NCBI GenBank assembly: GCA_017407835.1
Contig: JAFQVV010000031.1
Location: forward strand, 1-58,598
Length of the DNA: 58,598 nucleotides
Origin: Clostridia bacterium
GTDB lineage: Bacteria > Bacillota > Clostridia > Oscillospirales > CAG-272
Direction: 5' to 3'
A program made the position numbers and the translations under genes. Shown here in pieces: positions 7,706 to 14,929 of this stretch. The notes under the pieces were generated by a model. That model had not been told where the DNA came from and did not search any database. It saw only the letters and a list, made by a program, of their open reading frames with translations. Positions within the stretch are counted from its first letter, which is position 1, and each line of letters begins with the position of its first letter.

Positions 7706-9148
7706 ATGAAGATAAAAGAATTACTTTTGGGTATTTCGTGTTTTGTTATGATGGCGGCTTCGATGACAGGGGGAACATTGGCTTACTTCCGGGATGCTGA
7801 CGGCAGTGTCAATGTTATGACCATTGGCAGCGTGTCCATTGAGCAGGAGGAATTTGAGCGGGATGCCAACGGAAACCTGAAAAGCGGCGTTACCCATGCC
7901 AAGTTTGCGATTCCCGTTGTGGGGCCGATTGCGTGGGATGAGACAGAGCTGGAAGTGAACGGTACCGGGTGCAGAGTATTTACCGACGAACTGAAAAATG
8001 TTTTGGATCATATCGTTACCGTTGAAAACACCGGGAAAAGCGATGCCTATGTGCGCAGCATTATTGCCATCGAAGCACCAGGTTACGATGAGGAGGATTG
8101 GATCCATGTCAACCTCAACGAAAATGGGGTGACGTATACCGAGTGGATTCCCCTGCAAATTGACGGGAAAGAATACATTTGCTGTACCGCGACTTATACC
8201 GAAAAGCTGGCTCCCGGCATCAAGGCGCAGCCTTCTATGGTGCAGCTTTTCTTAGACCATGCGGCGGATAACGACTACTGCGCAAAATTCGGCGGGAGCT
8301 GGGAAATTCTTATCAAGTCCCAGGCGATGCAGGCAGGTGGCTTTTCCGATGCGGTAACAGCACTGAACACTGTATTCGGTGAAGTCAGCCAAAACAATAA
8401 TCCATGGGAAGATCTTGTAATCATTACCGGAAACGAACCGGAAAGACTCATCGAGGCTTTGCACAGCGGAAAAGAGATTGTGTTTGTGACGGATATTGTG
8501 GAAATCCCCGACGCGTTTGACGGAAAGGGCGGCAAGATCACCATGAAGGGTGTTGGACAGGGTTCCTATGCTTACCTGGGCTTTGTTCCGCCGATGGGTG
8601 AGGATACCACGGTGGAGGATCTGACCGTCAGCGGTTATGGGTTTGTGGAGGTCGGCCACTACAAAAAGGGTGGTGGAGATTACACCGTCAACCGTCTTGT
8701 ACTGGATAAAGTGATCGGCACGTTAACCATCAATGACCATGCCGGAAAGATCACTTCCGGATTTACGCAGTATGGCAACGCGGTCCTCAATGACTGCATT
8801 ATGACCGGCACCACCGCTTTTGCGGAGCATTCGGATATTACCACTGACATCGGGTGTGTAAACAAAACCAATACCGTCGTCAATCGCGGGAAATACGGCA
8901 GTATGTATCTGCAGGCGCAGGCCCATGTGAAGCTCTATGATACCGAGATCGGGGAGATCTATTCTGCCGCCATCACAACAAGCAATTTGGGAATGCTGAC
9001 GATTGGGGCAGGTACCCATGTCGGCACACTTTATCTTATCCCTCCCGGGAAATATCCGTATGCCCTGACCATTGAGGAGGGGGCAACCGTAGATGCCATT
9101 ATTTATAAGGGTGTCACCTATACCCAGGACGAGTGGCTTGCAAGATAA
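7706..9148 (+). CDS. Secreted protein with SipW-type signal peptide and C-terminal beta-helix
   Basis: The 480-residue protein starts with a SipW-cognate signal (LLLGISCFVMMAASMTGGTLAYFRDAD), like TasA and CalY/camelysin. Residues about 30-215 resemble the TasA/CalY domain, with FTDELKN and VENTGKSDAYVRSIIAIEAPG. From about 235 there is a low-Cys, beta-rich region with stacked turns (VNRLVLDKVIGTLTINDHAGKI, NAVLNDCIMTGTT and similar), consistent with a right-handed beta-helix or adhesin-like domain. There is no LPXTG motif. No SipW peptidase gene is in the window, so processing must depend on one elsewhere. GGAAAGG lies about 12 bases upstream of the ATG. It may be a matrix fibre or surface protein; the exact role is unknown. 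Confidence 0.85.
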   Translation: MKIKELLLGISCFVMMAASMTGGTLAYFRDADGSVNVMTIGSVSIEQEEFERDANGNLKSGVTHAKFAIPVVGPIAWDETELEVNGTGCRVFTDELKNVLDHIVTVENTGKSDAYVRSIIAIEAPGYDEEDWIHVNLNENGVTYTEWIPLQIDGKEYICCTATYTEKLAPGIKAQPSMVQLFLDHAADNDYCAKFGGSWEILIKSQAMQAGGFSDAVTALNTVFGEVSQNNNPWEDLVIITGNEPERLIEALHSGKEIVFVTDIVEIPDAFDGKGGKITMKGVGQGSYAYLGFVPPMGEDTTVEDLTVSGYGFVEVGHYKKGGGDYTVNRLVLDKVIGTLTINDHAGKITSGFTQYGNAVLNDCIMTGTTAFAEHSDITTDIGCVNKTNTVVNRGKYGSMYLQAQAHVKLYDTEIGEIYSAAITTSNLGMLTIGAGTHVGTLYLIPPGKYPYALTIEEGATVDAIIYKGVTYTQDEWLAR

Positions 9149-9169
9149 AAGGTGCATTTGTCCGATATA

Positions 9170-9214
9170 TACATCAGTCCCGCCCCGGCAAATTGCAGAG
9201 GCGGGGCTGATGTA
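9170..9214. terminator. Hairpin after the SipW-type protein gene
   Basis: A 15-bp stem with two G-T pairs (around CATCAGTCCCGCC) encloses a 15-base loop. There is no clear T run after it, so it may be a weak terminator or an mRNA 3' end structure. Confidence 0.45.
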
Positions 9215-9280
9215 TGATTGATCTGTCGAAACGTAGGGGGCACCACAGTAAAAAATCATGGGTAATTTTTCAAAAAGCTA

Positions 9281-9309
9281 TTGACTTTATTGCGTTAAAG
9301 TGATATGAT
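9281..9309 (+). promoter_or_regulatory. Sigma-A promoter of the first T-box unit
   Basis: TTGACT and TATGAT are separated by 17 bases; the T-box leader starts about 7 bases downstream. Confidence 0.75.
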
Positions 9310-9315
9310 ATATAC

Positions 9316-9600
9316 ATTAAATGCGATGAGCAGAAACAAGTAGGCTTGGAAAGAACCTGGAGAGAGTTGCCGGTTGGTGCGAGGCAAAGGGCATGACCAT
9401 GCCGAATTCCTTCTGTTAGCAGTGCGCTGAACAAAAGTAATTTTCAGTAGGATGCAACGGGTGTTCCCGTCACAGAACTAAGGTATGAAAGTACCTGATA
9501 AGGCCGCTGTCGTGAGACTGCGGTGAACTGAGGTGGTACCACGGGAGTATAAATTTCTCGTCCTCTGTATTCTTGATCGGAATGCGGGGGGCATTTTTGT
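9316..9600 (+). promoter_or_regulatory. T-box leader of the aryl-CoA ligase operon
   Basis: The leader has the T-box hallmarks. Stem I carries AGTA (9339-9342) opposite GAA (9404-9406), the AGAGAG and GGTTGGTGCGAGG distal motifs, and closing helices CAGAA/TTCTG and GGC/GCC. The T-box sequence GAACTGAGGTGGTACCACGG lies at 9524-9543, followed by a terminator stem (9562-9590) and a T-rich run. The specifier strand is GAATTCC (9404-9410): read directly after GAA it is UUC (Phe), with the one-base offset seen in many T-boxes it is UCC (Ser). Uncharged tRNA would favour read-through into the ligase genes. The Phe reading fits the enzyme but is not secure. Confidence 0.9.
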
Positions 9601-9687
9601 TTTTCTCTTCCTCATTCCCAAGTGATTTTACCCATTAAATTCATGGTTTGAGCGGAGCTCGGACAAAAATCGGAAAGGATGATAACA

Positions 9688-10995
9688 ATGGCACAGAATT
9701 ACTACCAGAAAGACATCGAAACCATGCCCGTGGAAGAGCTGAAGAAACTTCAGTCACAAAAGTTGGTCAAGCAGGTCAAGCACGTTTATGAAAACGTCCC
9801 TTACTACAGAAATCTTATGGATGAAAAAGGGGTAAAGCCGGAAGATATCCGGGGAATCGAAGATCTGCACAAGCTCCCATTCCTGACCAAAGCCGACCTG
9901 CGCGATGCGTATCCTTACGGACTTTTGGCAAAGCCGCTGGATGATTGTGTGCGCATTCAGTCCACCTCGGGCACGACGGGGCGTCGCGTGGTTGCATTCT
10001 ACACCCAGAATGACATTGATCTGTGGGAAGATTGCTGTGCACGTGCAATTGTGGCTGCCGGCGGGACCAAGAAGGATGTGTGTCAGGTCGCATACGGTTA
10101 CGGGCTTTTCACAGGTGGACCCGGTCTCAACGGCGGTTCGCACAAGGTGGGCTGCCTTACCCTGCCCATGTCTTCGGGCAACACCGAGCGACAGATTCAG
10201 TTTATGATGGACCTCAGTGCGACCATTATCTGCTGCACCCCCTCCTATGCCGCATACATCGGCGAAACGCTCAAGGAGCAGGGCTATGGTCCGGAGGATA
10301 TTCCGCTGAAAGCCGGCATTTTCGGTGCGGAGCCCTGGACAGAGGAAATGCGCCGCGGAATTGAAGCAACCCTCGGCATCAAAGCCTATGATATCTACGG
10401 TCTGACCGAAACAACCGGTCCCGGTGTGGCATTCGAGTGCAGTGAGCAGACCGGTATGCATATCAACGAAGACCATTTCTATGCCGAAATTATTGATCCC
10501 GATACGGGAGAGGTTCTTCCCGAGGGCAGCAAGGGCGAGCTCGTTTTCACTTCTCTGGATAAGGAAGCATTTCCGCTGCTCCGTTACCGCACCCGTGACA
10601 TCTGCGTACTGACCCGCAAGCAGTGCTCCTGCGGCCGTACCCTCATCAAGATGGCAAAGCCCATGGGCAGAACCGATGATATGCTGATTATTCGCGGTGT
10701 CAACGTATTCCCGAGCCAGATTGAGACGGTACTGCTGAACGAAGGCTATCAGCCCAACTATCAGATTGTAGTGGACAGAGAAAAGAATACCGACACCTTT
10801 GATGTCCATGTTGAAATGACACCTGAGCAGTTCACCGATAAAGTGAGCGAGGTCCTGGCAAAAGAAAAGGCACTGGCCAATGCCATGAAGACCATGCTGG
10901 GCATCAACCCTGCAGTGCATCTGGTTGCCCCCAAGAGCATCGCAAGAAGCGAGGGCAAAGCAGTTCGTGTGATTGACAAGCGCAAGCTGATATAA
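9688..10995 (+). CDS. paaK: Phenylacetate-CoA ligase family aryl-CoA ligase
   Basis: The 435-residue protein is of the PaaK type in the adenylate-forming superfamily: it activates an arylacetic acid with ATP and loads it on CoA. Visible motifs are the P-loop STSGTTGRRV (about residue 96), AYGYGLFTGG, IFGAEPWTEEMR, YDIYGLTETTGPG and the C-terminal hinge RTDDMLIIRGVNVFPSQIE. Cys-rich VLTRKQCSCGR is common in this family. The start at 9688 is preferred over an ATG at 9679 because GGAAAGG lies 9 bases before it. The gene is followed by a double ACT protein, a pairing common near indolepyruvate oxidoreductase genes. Substrate (phenylacetate, indoleacetate or another aryl acid) cannot be read from sequence. 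Confidence 0.92.
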   Translation: MAQNYYQKDIETMPVEELKKLQSQKLVKQVKHVYENVPYYRNLMDEKGVKPEDIRGIEDLHKLPFLTKADLRDAYPYGLLAKPLDDCVRIQSTSGTTGRRVVAFYTQNDIDLWEDCCARAIVAAGGTKKDVCQVAYGYGLFTGGPGLNGGSHKVGCLTLPMSSGNTERQIQFMMDLSATIICCTPSYAAYIGETLKEQGYGPEDIPLKAGIFGAEPWTEEMRRGIEATLGIKAYDIYGLTETTGPGVAFECSEQTGMHINEDHFYAEIIDPDTGEVLPEGSKGELVFTSLDKEAFPLLRYRTRDICVLTRKQCSCGRTLIKMAKPMGRTDDMLIIRGVNVFPSQIETVLLNEGYQPNYQIVVDREKNTDTFDVHVEMTPEQFTDKVSEVLAKEKALANAMKTMLGINPAVHLVAPKSIARSEGKAVRVIDKRKLI

Positions 10996-11011
10996 TCCAA
11001 GCTGATATAAT
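10984..11011 (+). repeat. 13-bp direct duplication at the end of paaK
   Basis: AAGCTGATATAAT occurs twice, at 10984-10996 and 10999-11011, separated by CC. The first copy contains the last codons and stop of paaK; the second sits in the gap before the ACT gene, so a slippage duplication lengthened the gap. Confidence 0.8.
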
Positions 11012-11029
11012 GTTGAAAGGAGAATAACT

Positions 11030-11461
11030 ATGGCAATCAAGCAATTAACCGTTTTTCTTCCGAACAGAAAAGGTACGATCGTTTCGGTTACGGATATTCT
11101 CGCCCGAAACAACGTGAATCTCCGTGCACTTTCCATTGCAGAGACCGAGGAGTTCGGCATTCTCCGTCTCATTGTGAATGACACGGCAGCAGCTGAAAAA
11201 ATCCTCCAAGAGCAGCATTATCTGATCAAGTCGGTTGATGTCGTCGGCGTCAAAATCGGCGATGCGCCCGGCAAGCTGACCGCCGCACTCGATGTTCTTG
11301 ACAAAGCTGACATCAATGTGGAATATCTCTACGCGTTTATGGCGCGCACCGAAAAGCATGCTTACGTTGTACTCCGTGTGGAGAATAATGCAGCGGCAGA
11401 AGCCGCACTTACCGCTGCAGGCTTCAAGCTGATAACCGAAGCCGATATCTGCAAGCTCTGA
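11030..11461 (+). CDS. Tandem ACT-domain protein
   Basis: The 143-residue protein consists of two ACT domains, about 1-70 (LTVFLPNRKGTIVSVTDILA) and 70-143 (GDAPGKLTAALDVLDKADIN). ACT domains usually bind amino acids and regulate enzymes. Stand-alone double ACT proteins are often encoded next to PaaK-type ligases, as here, 34 bases after paaK with GAAAGGAG before the ATG. A role as an amino acid sensor for the ligase is an inference from context; no catalytic domain is present. Confidence 0.88.
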   Translation: MAIKQLTVFLPNRKGTIVSVTDILARNNVNLRALSIAETEEFGILRLIVNDTAAAEKILQEQHYLIKSVDVVGVKIGDAPGKLTAALDVLDKADINVEYLYAFMARTEKHAYVVLRVENNAAAEAALTAAGFKLITEADICKL

Positions 11462-11495
11462 TTTTCGAGCGGTAATTGTAATCTTTCCTGCATGA

Positions 11496-11530
11496 CTGAG
11501 ATCCTCCGCCCCAAAAGCGCAGGATCTCAG
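11496..11530 (+). terminator. Hairpin between the ACT and MaoC-like genes
   Basis: A 10-bp perfect stem (CTGAGATCCT with AGGATCTCAG) with a further partial inner pairing is followed by only CTGTTT. It could be a partial terminator or an RNA processing or stabilising hairpin within the operon. Confidence 0.5.
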
Positions 11531-11539
11531 CTGTTTGAG

Positions 11540-11567
11540 GTGATAGGTGATAGGTGATAGGTGATAC
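11540..11567 (+). repeat. Heptamer tandem repeat (GTGATAG x4) before a start codon
   Basis: Four head-to-tail copies of GTGATAG, the last with a final C, end one base before the ATG of the MaoC-like gene. The repeat provides AGGTGAT ribosome-site-like sequence in every copy and several GTG codons. Copy-number change would shift upstream GTG starts in frame. Confidence 0.85.
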
Positions 11568-11568
11568 G

Positions 11569-12000
11569 ATGTATTTTGATGATATAAAACTCGGGATGTC
11601 GGTGGAAATTGCTCCCGCTGTTATCGAAAAGGAAAAAATGGTGGCTTTTGCTCGGGATTATGACAACATTCCGCTTCATACCGATGAGGAATATGCCAAA
11701 ACCACGCCTTTCGGTAAACTCATCGCCCCCGGCGTGATGTCCTTTATGTCGGTATGGGCAAAATATCTGGAGGTTGACTTTTTCGGCGAGGAACTGCTTG
11801 CAGGCAAATCCACCAAAATCGAATGGCTAAAGCCGGTTTATGCGGATGATGTTTTGTGCGGAAAAGCAACTGTAACCAATCTTGTGAAACGGAATCCGAA
11901 AAATGGGTTGGTCGAGATATCCATCGATGCGTACAACCAAACAGGCGCGCTTGTGCTAAGGGATGTGACCGAAGCGATTGTAAAATGCAGAGCGGTATGA
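11569..12000 (+). CDS. MaoC-like hotdog-fold hydratase family protein
   Basis: The 143-residue protein is a single hotdog domain of the MaoC/(R)-hydratase type. It has the segment FARDYDNIPLHTDEEYAKTTPFGKLIAPG, where Asp and His match the D-x(4)-H hydratase motif, and later GKATVTNLVKR strands. MaoC proteins hydrate enoyl-CoA or bind acyl-thioesters. Its place after the ligase and ACT genes suggests a role on the CoA ester, but the substrate is unknown. ATG 11569 is taken as start since the AGGTGAT repeat precedes it; an in-frame GTG at 11554 inside the repeat is possible. Confidence 0.85.
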   Translation: MYFDDIKLGMSVEIAPAVIEKEKMVAFARDYDNIPLHTDEEYAKTTPFGKLIAPGVMSFMSVWAKYLEVDFFGEELLAGKSTKIEWLKPVYADDVLCGKATVTNLVKRNPKNGLVEISIDAYNQTGALVLRDVTEAIVKCRAV

Positions 12001-12060
12001 TGCACAAAGAAAAACAAGGCGCAAATTGAACAAAAAACAATGAAAAAATTGTAAAACCCC

Positions 12061-12089
12061 TTGACTTTTGTAATTTGCTGTGCTAAAAT
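12061..12089 (+). promoter_or_regulatory. Sigma-A promoter of the second T-box unit
   Basis: TTGACT and TAAAAT are 17 bases apart, just upstream of the second T-box leader. Confidence 0.7.
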
Positions 12090-12095
12090 ATATGC

Positions 12096-12371
12096 AAATT
12101 TGAATATCACAACAACGACTGTGACGAAGACGGTCGGAATGCAGGCTGTACAGAGAGTTGCCGGTTGGTGCGAGGCAATGGCAGTGCTTTCCTGTGACCT
12201 ATCACTTCCGAGTCGGAGGACCGAAAGCGAGAGCAAGTAGACTCCTTCCGTATTGCTGCGTAAAGGCAAAGGGCTTGTCAGAGCCCGGAAAGTGACGGAA
12301 TATATCTTCCGTAATTTGAGTGGTACCGCGGGTTAATAACTCGTCTCAAAGTTTTTTGAGACGAGTTTTTT
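12096..12371 (+). promoter_or_regulatory. T-box leader of the acyl-CoA ligase fusion gene, probable AUC specifier
   Basis: The leader has AGAGAG, GGTTGGTGCGAGG, a stem II with GAA opposite AGTA, and the T-box TGAGTGGTACCGCGGG (12317-12332). A strong terminator follows (CTCGTCTCAAA stem, about 12340-12365, then T6). Stem I can be drawn with helices GACT/AGTC (12117-12120, 12211-12214), GAAG/CTTC (12126-12129, 12205-12208) and GGTC/GACC (12132-12135, 12196-12199). This leaves a short specifier strand TATCA (12200-12204) with AUC (Ile) followed by A. The AGTA/GAA element seen in stem I of the first leader is absent here, so this is a compact stem I variant. The specifier call is mine from base pairing only. 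Confidence 0.88.
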
Positions 12372-12428
12372 GTTTTATTCAGATTTGTAATCGTCAAAAA
12401 AGTGTCGAAAATGAAAGGAGACCAAACC

Positions 12429-14729
12429 ATGGATTACAGTTTGAAAGAGGTTGCAGGCAGAATTAAAGACCTGCGCGAAGCGAAAGGCTATACACAGGAG
12501 GAGCTTGCCAAGCTGACCGGTGTATCGGTTGCAGACTATCAGCTTCTGGAAAAGGGCGATACCGATTTCAGTTTTACATTTATCTATAAATGCGCAAAGG
12601 CGTGCGGCGTTGAGGTGGTGGATCTGCTTGAAGGCCGAAGCACGACACTGACTTCTTTTGCCATCACAAGAAAGGGCGACGGGCTTAAGATCGTGAAAAA
12701 GCACGGGGTGGTTTACAACAACCTGGCGCCGAAATTCAAAGAAAAACTTGCCGAACCTTTCTTGGTGAAGTTCCCCTATCTTCCCGAAGAGCAGGATGCC
12801 CCCATAAAGCTCAACTCTCACAACGGTCAGGAGTTTGACGTCATCGTAAAGGGTTCGCTCAAGGTGCAGGTCGGCAGCCATGTGGACATTCTTCACGAGG
12901 GCGACTCCATTTTCTATAACAGTCTTATTCCTCACGGTATGATTGCCGTAAGCGAGGGGGGATGCGAGTTCCACGCCGTCGTTCTTAATCCTCAGGACGG
13001 TCAGGTGAGCGAGGAGTATCCCGAAGTGCCGTTTTCTGCTGCCAAAACAGCCGAAAAGGAAGCAGCTGTTACTACGGTTGCCGATAATTTTGTTGAATCG
13101 TTCTACGATGAAAATGGCGTATTCAACGGCATTTCCTTCAAGAATGATGATCAGTTTAACTTTGCGTTCGACTGCGTTGATGCGATTGCGGCCAAAACGC
13201 CCGACAAGCTGGCCATGATGTGGGTGGCCAACGACAAGAGCGATCGCAGATTTACCTTTGGCGATATGAAGAAATATTCCGCAAAGACGGCGAACTACTT
13301 TGAGTCGCTTGGCATCAAAAAGGGTGATACCGTCATGCTTGTGCTGAAGAGACATTATCAGTTCTGGTTCTGTATGCTCGCCCTGCATAAGATCGGTGCT
13401 ATCGCAATTCCCGCGACCAATCAGCTCGTTGAGCATGATTTCACTTACAGATATAAGGCTGCAAAAGTGAAAGCCATTGTATGCACGGCGGACGGTGACG
13501 TATCGGTCGAAGCGGAAAAGGCGACCGCTGAGTTCCCCGGTATGATCAAGATTTTAGTCGGCGGCAAGAAAGACGGCTGGAATGATTTCAATGTGGAAAT
13601 GGAGCGTTTCAGCACCCACTATTCTCGCACCGAGCATACTCCCTGCGGTGATGATCCCATGCTTATGCTCTTTACCTCGGGAACAACCGGATATCCTCGC
13701 ATTGCAACCCATTCCTACAAGTATGCCTTAGGTCATTATCCCACCGCGAAGCATTGGCATAACGTAAATCCCAACGGTCTGCACTTCACTATTTCGGATA
13801 CCGGCTGGGGTAAAGCGCTTTGGGGGAAACTCTACGGTCAGTGGCTCTGCGAGGCGGGCGTGTTTACCTACGACTTTGACAGATTCCATTCCGAGGACAT
13901 TTTGCCGATGTTCAAAAAGTACGGGATCACCACGTTCTGTGCACCGCCTACCATGTATCGGTTCTTTATCAAAGAGGATCTGTCCAAGTATGACCTTTCC
14001 TCCATTGAATATGCAACGACGGCCGGTGAAGCGCTCAATCCCGAGGTGTTCAATCAGTTCAAGAAGGCGACCGGACTTACCATCATGGAGGGCTTCGGTC
14101 AGACCGAGACTACGCTTTCCATCGCAAACTTTGTCGGCTCTACGCCCAAAATCGGTTCTATGGGTAAACCCAGCCCGCTTTACGATGTTGTTGTGCTGGA
14201 TCCGGATGGCAATGAATGCAAGACCGGTGATACGGGAGAAATTTGCATTCGGACAAAAGATCATCTTCCCTGCGGTCTCTTTATCGGCTATTATCTGGAC
14301 GAAGAAAAGACCAATGAAGTTTGGCATGACGGGTATTATCACACCGGAGACCAGGCTACAATGGACGAAGACGGATATCTTTGGTATGTCGGCCGTATTG
14401 ACGATGTGATCAAGTCATCCGGTTACCGGATTGGTCCGTTTGAGATCGAAAGCGTGATTATGGAGCTGCCTTATGTCCTGGAGTGTGCCGTCACGCCGGT
14501 TCCTGATGAAGTTCGCGGTCAGATTGTCAAGGCGACCATCGTTCCGGTGAAGGGGACTGTGTGTACCGATGCGCTGAAGAAGGAAATTCAGGAATATGTA
14601 AAGACGCATACAGCGCCGTATAAGTATCCGAGAATTGTGGAATTCGTTGACGAACTCCCCAAGACCATCAGCGGTAAGGTAAGACGTGTGGAAATCCGTA
14701 AAAATGATATGGAAAAAATGAAGAAATAA
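12429..14729 (+). CDS. XRE-cupin-acyl-CoA synthetase fusion
   Basis: The 766-residue protein has three modules. Residues 1-65 form an XRE helix-turn-helix (IKDLREAKGYTQEELAKLTGVS). Residues about 95-190 form a cupin (FDVIVKGSLKVQVGSHVDILHEGDSIFY, SLIPHGMIAV). Residues about 215-766 form a full acyl-CoA/acetyl-CoA synthetase of the medium-chain type, with LMLFTSGTTGYPR, TTAGEALNPEVF, EGFGQTETT, YHTGDQATMDEDGYLWYVGR, and PKTISGKVRR with the catalytic Lys. It should activate a short or branched carboxylic acid with ATP and CoA. The first two modules are those of cupin-type transcription factors, so the protein may both sense and activate its acid or bind DNA. GAAAGGAG precedes the ATG. It is expressed alone behind the second T-box. 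Confidence 0.92.
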   Translation: MDYSLKEVAGRIKDLREAKGYTQEELAKLTGVSVADYQLLEKGDTDFSFTFIYKCAKACGVEVVDLLEGRSTTLTSFAITRKGDGLKIVKKHGVVYNNLAPKFKEKLAEPFLVKFPYLPEEQDAPIKLNSHNGQEFDVIVKGSLKVQVGSHVDILHEGDSIFYNSLIPHGMIAVSEGGCEFHAVVLNPQDGQVSEEYPEVPFSAAKTAEKEAAVTTVADNFVESFYDENGVFNGISFKNDDQFNFAFDCVDAIAAKTPDKLAMMWVANDKSDRRFTFGDMKKYSAKTANYFESLGIKKGDTVMLVLKRHYQFWFCMLALHKIGAIAIPATNQLVEHDFTYRYKAAKVKAIVCTADGDVSVEAEKATAEFPGMIKILVGGKKDGWNDFNVEMERFSTHYSRTEHTPCGDDPMLMLFTSGTTGYPRIATHSYKYALGHYPTAKHWHNVNPNGLHFTISDTGWGKALWGKLYGQWLCEAGVFTYDFDRFHSEDILPMFKKYGITTFCAPPTMYRFFIKEDLSKYDLSSIEYATTAGEALNPEVFNQFKKATGLTIMEGFGQTETTLSIANFVGSTPKIGSMGKPSPLYDVVVLDPDGNECKTGDTGEICIRTKDHLPCGLFIGYYLDEEKTNEVWHDGYYHTGDQATMDEDGYLWYVGRIDDVIKSSGYRIGPFEIESVIMELPYVLECAVTPVPDEVRGQIVKATIVPVKGTVCTDALKKEIQEYVKTHTAPYKYPRIVEFVDELPKTISGKVRRVEIRKNDMEKMKK

Positions 14730-14734
14730 GGCAT

Positions 14735-14771
14735 GGGAGGTGTCGCATGGGCAATGCGGCACCTCCCGTTT
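14735..14771 (+). terminator. Terminator after the ligase fusion gene
   Basis: A 14-bp stem with one wobble pair (GGGAGGTGTCGCAT with ATGCGGCACCTCCC) and a 5-base loop is followed by GTTTTA. Confidence 0.8.
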
Positions 14772-14876
14772 TATGGTTGCCGATTTTGCCGACACCGGCA
14801 GGATTGGCGCAGAATTCCCGCTGTTTGGGCAAGGCATACTGCACACGGGAAAAATTTCTCTCAGCGGTTGAAAACG

Positions 14877-14904
14877 GGAACTTTTTGGATATTTTTTCGT
14901 CTAA
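14877..14904 (+). promoter_or_regulatory. ECF-sigma-type promoter before a lipoprotein gene
   Basis: GGAAC at 14877-14881 and GTCTAA at 14899-14904 are separated by 17 bases, with T-rich spacer on both flanks. This matches the GGAACTT/GTCTAA pattern known for RpoE-like ECF sigma factors. The same two boxes with the same spacing recur at 30367-30394, also before a lipoprotein gene. Confidence 0.65.
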
Positions 14905-14929
14905 TACAATATATTGGGGAGGTGTGAAA

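Noticed and set aside
9754..11184. Open frame of 476 codons antisense to paaK and the ACT gene.
   Set aside because: It spans two real genes on the other strand and has no plausible start.
11554..11568. GTG start inside the heptamer repeat for the MaoC-like gene.
   Set aside because: ATG 11569 has a better-placed ribosome site and starts at the usual family N-terminus; the GTG start remains only an alternative.
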